64,000 bases of DNA from Klebsormidium nitens (Eukaryota > Streptophyta > Klebsormidiophyceae > Klebsormidiales > Klebsormidiaceae), in contig DF237013.1 in NCBI GenBank assembly GCA_000708835.1, positions 67,071 to 131,070 of the forward strand, given 5' to 3'. This document shows positions 1-11,600 of the stretch, in pieces. The position numbers and the translations under genes were made by a program. Each line of letters starts with the position of its first letter. The stretch's first letter is position 1. The notes below the pieces were generated by a model. It was not told the DNA's origin. It searched no databases and saw only the letters and a list, made by a program, of their open reading frames with translations.

Positions 1-47
1 TTGCCCTGATTCTGTTTCTGACCATACTTTTCCCCCCCCGAAAACAG

Positions 48-1658
48 GTGAGCAGCCACACCAAGTGGCTGGAGGATGTGGTGGCGCACTGCGAGAACAA
101 GATCACGATCGACTTCCCCATCATTGCTGACCCCACGCGCGAGATCAGCGTCAAGTACGGCATGCTGGACCCCACCATCAAGGACAAGGAGGGCCTGCCC
201 CTCACCTGCCGCGCCGTCTTCATCATCGGTGAGAGGAGGTCTCTCGCATCTAGTTGGCCAGTTGACTTCGGAGAAGGTCGTGGGTCTCTGCGCATGTGGT
301 TGGCGATCCATGTTTTCGAACGTCGTTGGTTCTCGTTAAGATGCTCTCCGGCGTTTCCACAGCAGTATCTTATACCTCCTTTGTACAGGCACGCCCACAG
401 CAGTATCTTATACCTCCTTTGTACAGGCACGCAGACAGTGACTCGGGTCTAGCAAACAGTTTGTAAATACAGGACGCCATTTGAGTTCGTGTCTCTGCTC
501 GGGCAAGGTTTCAAAAATCGTCGTCCTTTTCTCATCTTCCATTGCCGATCCGCAACGTGCTTGGAAAGTTAGAAACCTTTGCTTCGTCTTCAAAGCGACC
601 GCTCCGTCCGTTCTCTGAAATGTCAAGACAAGTCACCGAAGCAAAGCTCGCTCCCCTCTGACTTCCCTGACAGAGCCACAGGCATCCTCGCTCGACGCAC
701 TCTGAGTCCCTTCTCTTTTCTTTGCAGGCCCCGACAAGAAGCTGAAGCTGTCTCTGAACTACCCCGCTTCCGTCGGCCGCAACATGGACGAGATTGTGCG
801 AGTGACGGACGCCCTCATGCTCTCCGCCAAGCACTCCATCGTAAGTCCCTCCTACCTGCTCCTTAGAAAGAAAGTCGGGTGCTGGCGGAGTTGCTGAAAG
901 TGTTAGCGAGGGCCACCGTTCGAAAAGCTGCCGTGAAAGCGTGACTCTTTCTCGGTTGAAGGGCCGTACAAGAAACGCCGACATCAGCGCTCTTACAAAG
1001 TAGTACCCACTTGAAATGTCGACCTCGTGTGGGTTCGGGGTCGCAAAGATGGAAAGACCGATAGCGTGCACGCTTTGGCTTTCGAGCGCAGCACGTTCGT
1101 GGAGTCCCGTCACGGAAGATCGCTGACAGTCCCCTTTTGCCCCCGCTCTGGCTCCTCTGCGCCGTACTGCTCCCATCCGCGTCCTCGTTGCTTCCATGAC
1201 CTTCGCATCGTATTCACAGAAAGGCCTGCTTCAGTAATCCTAGTAATCCTAGTAATCCTAGTAATCCTAGTAATCCTAGTAATCCTAATAATCCTAGTAA
1301 TCCTCTTGCTAGATCAGCTTCCCTCCTTCCTTTCCATAACCCCTCCCGCGAGCACCCTCCGCCAATTGGCTCAAGATTAGAAACCAGCGCCGAATTCCTG
1401 CTCCGATCTCTTTCACAACCGAAGTCTTTCTCCTAACCCACCATTCCTGTTTCCTAACCCCTATTCCTCGCTGCGCAGGCACTCCCCGCGAACTGGCCCA
1501 ACAACCACGAGAGCATCGGCATGAAGGGCTCCGCGTTTTTGCTGCCCACCGTGACCAAGGAAGACGCGCAAAAGTACTTCCCGGGATACAAGACGTGCGC
1601 GGTGCCGTCGGGCGTAGAGTACCTCCGCCTAACCAAGATCGAAGACCTGAAGTTGTAG
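48..1658 (+). CDS. PER1: 1-Cys peroxiredoxin (PER1/PRDX6 type), 3' part of gene
   Basis: Thiol peroxidase of the 1-Cys group, which reduces hydrogen peroxide and lipid hydroperoxides through one peroxidatic cysteine. Only the last three exons are present: 48-228, 728-840 and 1479-1658. Phases agree (181+113+180 nt), and each junction has an AG acceptor and a GT donor. The visible protein starts at VSSHTKW, includes LTCRAVFIIG and the C-terminal FPGYKTC...VEYLRLTKIEDL block, and ends KL-stop. The active-site exon lies left of the window, so its cysteine cannot be checked. The segment before 48 ends in a pyrimidine tract and cag, so it is intron. The protein is almost identical to the complete copy at 31145-33988 (differences include Ile/Val before GPDKK, Tyr/His before FPGY, and one extra C-terminal Leu). 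Family assignment is firm by comparison with that copy. Confidence 0.93.
357..432. repeat. 38-bp perfect tandem duplication in PER1 intron
   Basis: Two adjacent 38-bp copies (357-394 and 395-432), each containing AGCAGTATCTTATACC and ending in GGCACGC. They lie inside the intron between the first and second visible PER1 exons. Perfect identity suggests a recent duplication. No function is apparent. Confidence 0.9.
1233..1304. repeat. 9-bp minisatellite, 8 units
   Basis: Eight tandem units of AGTAATCCT; the seventh reads AATAATCCT. The array lies in the last intron of the upstream PER1 gene. A 9-bp unit keeps frame, so the array is open in one frame as a Val-Ile-Leu run, but nothing supports coding here. 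Confidence 0.95.
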
Positions 1659-4600
1659 ATGGGCTCGAGCGGTCTGAGTTGGAAATGGGTCAGGGAGAGT
1701 TTCATGTTGGGTTACTAAGTACGGTGGTGTTACTAAGAGTTGGTGTAAATCCGATGAACCTGGGATGATTACTAAGTACACAGAACGCGCGCTCGCTTTT
1801 GGGAAGGTTCGTTGATTGGAGCTTGCCACGTGTGCTTAACAGATAGATCTTCACAAGCGACCTGGCAGCCCCTATAATATACTCGAGTCAGCTCGTTGTC
1901 ATAAGCAGTAGCTAGCTGTCTTGAACCATTTTGAAACATGACATATAAAGCCTTTCTGTCGTTCAAAGCTTCTTCGTCTTCTTCGAGCCACTGCTTACGC
2001 ATCGCCTCGCTCCATCGCGATTGAATCTGGATACGTCTCATTGATACGCTTGTTGATGCAAAATCCAAAAACGGAACAAGGGGCCGTGAAAGGTAGTGTG
2101 TTCGTCACTAGAACACATTCGCCAGTGATTGAACATATTCAACATGTCGTTAATATGTTCCAGATTAGCAGCCCCATGGATTCGGCCGGTACTATTTCCA
2201 GCTCCTTCGATCGCGAATCTCACGGCGAGTGAGGGGCTTCGTCATGCAAGAACATATAACAGCCTGCTCACGGTGCATGTCCGGAGAATGAGGTTAGTCG
2301 ACTGGAGCTGATTCGACTTTTCGGGATAGTTTTGATAAGGAGCATCCGGAAATGCACTTCGCATTTCCTCATTACTTGTGTTTAGAAGACTCGGGTTTTG
2401 TCGGAGACTAGTCCAGACGCGCTGTTAGAAGCAAAGCACCGAGCCGCCGCCGTTATTAGTTGCCACTGATCCGCTACTGCCACCAGGGGACTGTTTCTCG
2501 ATCAGCTTAGAAATTTGGGTGCGAGGCTGCACAATTCCACTGCGACGCAATCCGTAAAGCTGTGCCACTTCATTCCTCTCTGCCAGACAACCACTGGTCC
2601 ACTGGGCGCACTGTGGGCCCGCACTTATCTCCAATCGAAAACGCCGGGGAACTTATGAGGAACTATCCAAGTGTCAAGCGTAGGCCTTTTAAAGTTTTAA
2701 CTTGAGCATTTCATGTATCGCCCTTGTTCGCTTCAGCCAAGCCATCACGGGAGTGCAGGACGTTACATAGGCCCAGTACTTTAGCACAACCGCGCGCAAC
2801 GAATTTTTGACGCCAAATATTTATAGATGAGAGTTGAGAGGAAAACAAAGCCTGCAGGAGGATGTTTCTGATGTTCACCAATTGCAGTTGTGAATGCTAG
2901 ATATAGTACGCTGTCAGGTGCAATTCGAGGAAGAGCTAAAGAGTCAGAGCCACCGATTGCCTTTGCTGAAGATCACAGTTTGGATGATCGGTTGAGCTCT
3001 TCTGGGCTCTTCTGTCTGCTCTCTCGCACTCTCGCTTCTAAGAATGCTTGAAACCCGCTTGAAAGTCGGGGCGAAGTGCTGAACGGGCAAAGCTCCATTA
3101 ATATACACTTAAACCGGGAAGTCCGTTGGAAGTCCACTCCGCTAAGAGGAATGCCGAGGGAATGCCGGAGATGCAGATTAGGTAGCCTTCAAGAGAGGCG
3201 CTCACTAGGAGTCGAGCGTTCAATATACTGCTTCTCAGTATTGCGAGTATGGCAGTACTGTCGCGTGATGTTCTCTTTTCAAACGCCGTAGCCACATGGG
3301 CCATAGGCTTCCATGGCATACATGGGAATAAATGAATAAGTGATCGTTCAGTGTCATTCAATGCCTCGACGGTCTGCCTTTCCAGCAAGTTTACGGTCCG
3401 GCAAATTGGCTGAACCATCGACGATCCTGATTGGTCGACTCACCCACATGGACCATGTGAGTTTGGACACGTGTACCACATGTCAATCATGACGCCAGCC
3501 GTCGAGCAAAACGTCACCTCGTGAAGGCCGCCTCGGAGGAGTCGCCGCATCCCAATGCTTCCTTACCGGTCACAAACACGCCCGGGAGCAAGCCACATTT
3601 ACCGCTTCTTTCCTACCGGAAAGATACTACTGGGGCCGAAATCATCATTCTTCCGTGAAAATGGAAGCTACTGCAGAGGCGCCAGATTGCGAAGAGGCCG
3701 CGAGCAATCTGCACTCATGTGCGGTACTTTTGCAGTGTGGCAGGCTGCAATTTGCACGAGGCGCCATGGCTGCTGCACATGTCAAAGCAACATTGTGAGC
3801 TGTGTATGTACCATTCTAGTTAATTACCTGGTGGTCTGGAGATTGTGCTCAAGATACCTAGCTAGCTAGCTGTGAGTTGTTTTGAACTGCAGCTCTGTTT
3901 GCTGCACAGAGGCGGGCCGCTCGGGGAGTGCTCAGCACCGTCTATGCATTGCGGAAGGGTAGGCAACAGGGGGCAGGTCGTCAACTACTTGGATGGAGCC
4001 TGCAATGCGGGGTTTGCAGATGGGGCTGTGTTGCCATGAGTCGCAAGAATAGATTCTTCGGCATCGGGCTGTTTGCTAGGTACTGTAGCGGTGTGCACGA
4101 CTCACGGAAGGGAGCTGGATGCACTTGACTGCCAGATTTAAAAGCGCGAACAGTGCATTGATAGGTTTTGATTGGAGGTGTGGAGTCAACTTGGGTCGAT
4201 TGCCACCAACCTCATTCTGAGAACGAAGTGCCCTTGAAAGTGCTGCTGAAGCTGAGGTGAGGTGCGCTCTTCGCCGCCTCAAATCCCCAGGCACAAGATT
4301 GATGCATAAATGCAGGAAGCATCTTCTTGAGTTCTATCAAGCCCTCAAGTGCTTAATTGTAAATTGGTGTTGTGTGTATGTTTCAACATCACACGAAACG
4401 TGTATTAGTGGGGTCCTCAAGTGAGTAACCGTCAACCGCGTGGGCCTTGTTTGAGCTTAAAGATCCTACGGAGGGCTTCGGGCGCCGCACTACTTGATCA
4501 GAATCTTTGGGATGCCCCCATTTTGTTACTTGCATGCCTGCTTCCAGATAGGTTGCACCAGAGAGTGAGGCCACAGGCGTGTGCTCCTGAGAAAGCCACT

Positions 4601-5667
4601 TGTACTCTGCACTTTTGCCCGAATATAGAGCCCGAATGTGGGGTTTGTGATAGTTCAAATGTGGGTCCCTTGAAGTAAGGACAATGAATCCGCATACTGG
4701 GACTGATGCTTCTTCCTGTCTGGGCCGATGCTTGCTGCATGAGTTGCATTTGCTCGCCAATCCACATTGGATGGGGCCCGGAAAAATGCCATTGAATACA
4801 GCCACAAAACGTGAAAGCTCTTTGAGGAGAACGGTGGGAGGAACCATTTGAACAGAGTAGGCCAACATGTACTTAGCATCTTCACGACTTCCGGAGTTTC
4901 GGGAAACTCTAGAATGAAAATCTGGGCCAGTTGGGCCATACAAGCCGACCTGGTCGATTATCTTTGTGTCTGGGCTGTCGGCCCCTCAAAGCCCGTGTCA
5001 GGTGTCTGGCAATTCTGCCCTCCCACGAACACAAACCATTACCTCAGCTTTCTATGCACCGCGATCTTGCGGACTTACGACTTTCATCACCTTCAACTTA
5101 AACAAATTCTGTAAGTGCGCCCAAATGTAGATGCAGAACCCAAGAGTTGGTGGAGCATTTATCCTGATGTTGGGCCAGAACAGAGTACATGTTCGTGAAC
5201 TTTCTTTGCTTGGGCTTCGTTCTTCTTGATGAGGAAGTATCTGGACAAGGATCTCAAAGGGGCCATGATTGGGGGCGCAGGGACCCACAGAAACCCACTA
5301 CTTCATCTGCAATGAATGGAGCAATGTCGGGCATCAAGCTTCGTTCCCTCTTACATTTCTTTACTGAACTAAAGGCAAATCTGGGTCGATGGATGCACTT
5401 TTTGCAGAACCTGCATTGTGCAACCGCAAGCGCAATCTTGAAGCTACTCCTACATTTTCTTAGAATCTCTGACTCAGGGTCAGCCAGAGGTTCACGCGCC
5501 CAAGTCTCTGTGAAGCCAGGGGGAAAGGCGGAGTTGGGCTCAGCCAAAGTGCCCCACAAAAAATACCGCGAGAGAAGCAAGAAAGTTTCAGTTGCCAAGC
5601 TTTGCTGACGTAGTTTGTTCTTCTTGTCCAGTGAAACTACCAAGAAGGGGCAACACAAGGAGCCAAG
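1659..5667. other. Intergenic region, no supported gene
   Basis: About 4 kb between the PER1 stop codon and the first proposed exon of the RWP-RK gene. It should include the PER1 3' UTR and the RWP-RK promoter. Several open frames of 60-184 codons exist on both strands (the longest on the minus strand at 4389-4943), but none shows a recognisable domain, phased splice sites or conserved motif. A short run of CTAG units occurs near 3858-3871. Confidence 0.6.
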
Positions 5668-8600
5668 ATGAAGTGTCTTGGAGTCGACATCTCGCGGCCC
5701 CTGTTCGAGTTCTTAACCTCGCTCTCGCGCCAGCCCCCTCTAGTTATCCAGTACAATGGCTGCCAGGTGAGGTCCTCGTCGAAAGTGTTGTCTGCGAATT
5801 AAATATTTGCGTTGAACAATCTTGCAGATTGAGCATTGGCAATGTAATTCTACTCCCCCCTGTCAGTCCGCATATTTTGTCTGGTTTGATTTCTTGAAGT
5901 ATCAGGGGCCTACAAACCAAAAGGGACCTACATCGTGAAGTTGTCAGCTTGTCTTCCAAGAAGTTGATAATGGCTCTTGATCGAGAAAGAACCCTCTGGG
6001 CCCTAATGAATCCTGCTAACTTTACAAAGGCGTGTGACTCAAGTACACAAGGTTAAGCACTTAGAAAGATACTCTCTTGTATAACTTCCCCTAGATGTGT
6101 ATGGACTCTCGCAAACAAAAGCTACATTAACAAAAGCGGTATTGCCTGGTGAAATTGTTTCTTTGTTCAGCGTTTGTTTCTCATGAGGGGGCCTCGATTT
6201 CTCTCTTGGCATGCCTCTCTTGAGAGGCTGGGCTTCACATGGATTACTCTTGAGCCTGCTTTGTGTTTCTTGGACTGTCGATTCGTACACAGAACGCAAC
6301 TCAAATGGCCCTAAGTTATCTCAAACCCACTACAAAGGGGCATGCACGTTTCTACACGTTTTCCCCCTGTGGCTGTTTGGAGTAAGGGCTGGACGCGGGC
6401 TTTAAAAACTTGGGCGCATAATGAGAGTTTTCCTTGCCTCGTCTCTTTGACTTGGACAAGACAAGCACGATTCTGCAATGCAGTCTAAAGCAGCATTTTC
6501 CCCTGGCAAGACAATGAAAAGAACAGTGCTGTCTCAGGCATTGTGCTGGAAAAGATGAGGCATCTTGTAAACCCACTTCTCAAGTGCAAATGCGCTTTGT
6601 GCTCTTTCTTTGGCAAATACCAGCTGGCTGCCTTTCAATCAGACCAACTTCATTGTGCATGTTGATTGGTGTGACGAGAGATAATCTCAGGATGCGAGGG
6701 ACTCCCCCAACATGATATGACTGGGATCACACGGCTTGCAGTTCTGGCCTTCATTCAATTGCGGGCACTTGACTCTTGCCTCAGAAGGACCCCTTTCTGG
6801 ATTGTTCAGAAGCCTGTTTCTACTTTTGAGTTCACAGAGCACGATTGCCTCCCCTTTCTGTCAGGTGTTCGAGCTGCAAACCGGACCTGCATTGTCCTAC
6901 CGCCTGCTTCTGTCTGCTTCCAGAAGTTGAAAACAGAACCTCACAATTGGTATTAGTCTTTGATCAGACAACAGTGGACCGAGGTTGCAGTACTCTTTAA
7001 GAATGCGACCTTAATCATGACCAGAGAATTGACCGTCCCTGCAGAGGCCCGATGTTTCCACCCGCGGCAAGTACGGTTGCAAGGATGCGGTACAGCCCTC
7101 CCTGGCGCAGTTTCTCGACGAACTTCGGACATGGGCGGCCAGCCTCGGACAGGCGGTCCAGGGGTGTCACGAAGTGCCCCCGAGACTGATCTGCGCATCC
7201 CTCGCCATCATTCTCAAGGCAAGTGTCCAGAAAAAGAGCTTATTTCTGTCTATGCTTGTTTGGGCAGGTGTATGTGCGTGTTGGCTGAATATCATCCTGA
7301 ATGCAAACACGCGTAAATAGAGGTCTGTTTTCCCCTTCTGCTTCGGAATCAGTATGTCTGTGTCTGCGTAGATTGAGTGGAATCTGTCTCATGTTTGTGC
7401 CTGAATGGATTGAAATGTGTTTTTGGTGGTAAACTCCCGCTTAGAGCCTGATTTCTGTGGGCCACTGGTTTGCTTGCCTTCTCTTTCGGAATGCTGCATG
7501 AAAGCAGGTCGAATCAAGGAGGTTACTGTTTCGATTTGTGGGTCAGAACTGCCCACGTGCTTCTGGGAATGCTCAAAGGATCGAACGAAGATTTTTGGTG
7601 CCGTCAAGTGACGAGTTTCTAATTCTGTTGTGTTGCCATGTTAGATTGCGAATGAATGTTCCTTAGGGAACTCCTAATGTACCAAGCTAGTAAATTGACT
7701 CCGAAGGGTCAGTATGCTAGTTTGATACCGGAACGCTGCAATGTGTTCATACTGAGTCCTTTCAGTTCGTCAAGCACTCGCATCTCCTACACTTACACGC
7801 CTGCAAACAATCGAGATGTCCTCTTTTAACCAAGCACTCACGTATTCTCCCTTTACTCTTCCTTACAGAAATGTGGCATGTACACAATCGAGGCCGAGAT
7901 CGGCCTCGCCCAAATGGAGAAGTCCCTCGCAGAACAGTACTGCGAGCAACAGGCCGAGAACTTCGTTCCCACCGAAGTCCCCTTGGGCGAAACGTGGGTG
8001 CTCTATCATCAGCGGGATCCGCACGCCGATGCCAACCCGAAAGCCAAAGCGACTCCCCCGCACTCTGATGCGCGCTCAAAGTCGCCCGAGCCATGGGTAT
8101 TGTACCATCAGCGCGCGGCGGAGAGCGGCGCTGATGTCAGAGAGGCGAAGTCTCAGACCCCGGACGAAGCGAGCTGTCCCCGAAGCGATGGAAATGGGCA
8201 GAAAGGGGAGGCCGGATTGGAGGCGGATAGCGGGGAGAGGCGCGAGGAGGGGAGTGACGTCATCGCCGAGAATCCGGGGAGCGGCGCAGTGGTTGAGCAG
8301 GGGAAGGAAAAAGAGGTTGCGGAGACACGGGATCTGGTGGGAGAACTAGAGGCGAGGAACCCGAAGAGCCTGTGCACTCTGATGTCGGAGTCGCAGACGT
8401 GGGTGCTTTACCACCAGAGGGACGACATGGGTGCCCAGCCGGAGGCGGCAGCGACAGCTGGCACCGAGCGTGTGACAGCTGGCATGGAGGGTCCGAGTGC
8501 TTCTGAGGATGATGTGACACCTGGCAAGGAGTGCGTGACAGCTGGTGGAGAGGAGGTGACAGCTGTTACGGCCGAGGCGACAGCTATCGAGGGGATGGAG

Positions 8601-11600
8601 GGGGAGGAGACAGCTGGCTGGGGCTCTCCTGAGGCGCAGACGACAGCTGTCGAGGACGACCGAGACGAGGACGTTGCCATCCTTGATGTAAGTGAAGCTT
8701 TTTGCAGCCTTTTGGGTCATGGGAAACCCTGTATTGATGTCCCGTCTTGCAACGCTCTGATCAACTCTGTGTCTTCGTCTTGTAAGACTCCGGAGTCACA
8801 TGGGGCTATTAGAAACATGTGGCGGCATCTTTCAGTCCATCGATCGGGGACCTTTTCTGTCCCCGGAACCGATAGCCGTTTTGGGAGTGCTTTTGCAATG
8901 CCCTCGAAGCCTGGCTCTCGTTGGTAGGTCAAACTGCCCCCTCATGTACACTTGGTGTTTTTAGACCCCGTTTCTGCAATTCTGCTTTTTGATAATCCGT
9001 TCGTCATTGATTTCTTCCTGAAACGCCGAAGATTGACGTTCTTGATTCGTTTTGCAGGCTGCCTCCATTCAGACTCGCAGCGCAGCCGCCCAGCGCAAGC
9101 GTCGCGCGAGCTCGCCGAAGGAGCCCCCGCCAAAACGCGTCCAGACCGAGAACGTCCCTCTGCAAGCAGGTAAGAAACCAAATTTCAAACCGACATCCAT
9201 TCTTTTGATTGGTAAAAGGAATGTGGTCCACTTCTGCCAAACTCCATAAGGCCGGCCCATCTACTCTTGCTGGAGAAGCATTCCGTCTCTTGGGCCCCTC
9301 CTTTCGACAGTCTATTCCCTGAGGCAGCCCCTGACTTAATCTTCACCTGCTTTGTCCCTTCTGCCAGCGTCCAGCTACCAGACGGAGACGGACAAGGGGG
9401 CTCCCACCAAGAGCACCAGCACCAGCAGAGGTAAGTTTTGCTGGGCTTTGCTTGAAATCACTTCTGCAGATTCTCGGAGCCCCTCACCTCCTACACGGGC
9501 TCCGCTGTATGCAATGACTGGAACGGTTTACAAGTTCCTGTCCGTATGTTGAGCCTTAAATCCAAATCGGTCTGGACGATTCGCAGGCGAGAGCGTTGCC
9601 TGTCCGGTTGGGGTTTGAGTAAGTCCAGGACGAGAGATTACCAGCCAAGTATCGATATACTCCTGGTGATACATAACTTTTAACCAGAAATCTAGCAAGC
9701 AATTTGCTCACCGTTGATCTCATCTTTAGAAGAGCCCAAACCTCGCCACTTTGGTCAGAGTGACAACAATACGCTTCTCCAAACTCGCATTTTCAAAACC
9801 TCCTTTCACTGTTTTGTTTACAGGGAGACGGGGCAAGGGCAGCTGCGGCAAGCCGGGTCAAAAGCTAACCCTCGCTGACCTGGAGAGTCAGTTCGGCGTG
9901 ATCCAAAAGCAGGCCGCGAAGAACCTCAACGTTTGTGCCACGACGCTCAAGCGCGCCTGCCGCAGGCACGGGATCGAGCGGTGGCCGCGACAGGAGACGT
10001 TGGAGGGAGCGATCGTGTCAGGTGAGAAGTCGTGGGAAGAAAGAAGTTTCGTCTTGATACCATTCCTTGGTACATACGTGACTTCCTGAAACCAGTTGGG
10101 CGTGAGATATACTAGGGCGCGATTGTCCGAGTGCTCACTGGAAAAGGAATCAGAGGGTCCTTTCTCATTGGCATCGAGCAGGGAACAGTTCTTGGAGGAG
10201 GAAACGCAAGGCCTTTCATTTCGGGCAGCGACGCATCTAGACTGTCCGGGTCGGAAGCACTTTCTGCTTGGCGTTGCCACTTGCGAAGCAACGTTTTCCC
10301 ACGGAGACCTTCCGAATACCCTGTATTGTGAGCTCTTTCGCCGACTCGTTGCTTTCTGGTGATCTTCAGATGGTTTTCGTTGGAATCTAGCCTACCGAAG
10401 TCACCATCCATCAACTGAAGAACGGAATTCTGACCCATCGTTGATTGTTGTCCACAGTCAAGAGCGTGGCCGCCTCGGAGGTGACGTCCCAAGCCGACAG
10501 CCTTGCGGACAGTGCGCAGAAGCGGGCGTCCAAAAGCGCGGGGCGTCCGAACCGGGAGGTAAGAAGACCCGTTCTTGAGCACTGCTTGAGTCCAGATTCT
10601 TGCGCCTATATAAGCTGCCGACATCGTTCTTCAGTTACAATGTTGGTCGAGATTTGTTCAGCTAAAGATCGATCCATTGATGCAGCAAATTCGAGACAGC
10701 CAACCTCCTTATGTACTTCTTGCGTGAGCTCGTCGCAATCGCGCAAAAACAATGTACTTTTAAACACGTCGCCCATGAACAGCTCGGTGCAACTACAACT
10801 GAGTACGTCTGAAACTATTTCAGAGGTCAACTTGAGAACGAGGGCGGACCTTGATATCTTAGGAGCTCAATTACTCCCTGCTCCTACTCTGTAGGTCGCA
10901 CCGAAAGCCGCTACCCCCTCGGCGGCCCCCTACTCCGACCCCCCCGTTTCGGGGCACTTGGATCCAGTGCACATGGACTTGAGCCCGATCGTCAGTTTCC
11001 GGTCTGAGCCTTCCTTCGCGGAACTGGCGGACTTTACGGGGGCGGAAGACACCGCCTTTCACTCCGTGGGGGGGAGCCTTTCCGAGCACACCGGGCCCCC
11101 CCAGATTTCGAGCCCTGTCGCGACCAACCTGACGATGACAGCTGGCGCCGCGCGCCTGACAGCTGGCACCCAGCAGCTGACCGCTGCGGGGGGGTGGGGC
11201 AAGCAAGGGCCGTTCGGGTATGCGAGGCCTCCATCGCCGGACATGTCGACGCTGCTGGAGGAGTTTCTGACGTCAGAGGACAATCCGTTCGGGACACGGG
11301 GCGAGGCGTCCGATGAGCTGGTGGGTTCGGTCGCTCCGGATTTCGGACTTGTGGGCCGAACGCTTTGGAGAAAACAATTCTCTGCTTGGATGTCATGCTA
11401 TTTTCCGTCCTGATGGCAGGCCCGATGGCTGCAAAGGGTAGCTCTTTGATAGATGTTTTGAAACTCCTGTCACTTTATAGCCCACCCCTTCGAAAGCGGC
11501 TCTCTTGATGTTTGCAAGTCCTGTTGATTTTAGGGAGGTACCAAATCAAAGACTATCCGACTAAATAATCCTGCCAGACTTGATGATGAATGAACCCGGG

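Noticed and set aside
4389-4943. Minus-strand open frame of 184 codons
   Set aside because: No recognisable domain, no neighbouring phased exons, and open frames also occur in other registers here. I considered a decayed copia-type polymerase/RNase H region but could not match its conserved motifs.
5189-5658. Overlapping open frames of about 135-139 codons on both strands
   Set aside because: Low-complexity content, no family match, no splice context.
7816-8349. Plus-strand 177-codon frame and several minus-strand frames over the RWP-RK acidic exon
   Set aside because: Shadows of the real frame, which has phased splice sites, the WVLYHQR repeats and continuity to the RWP-RK domain.
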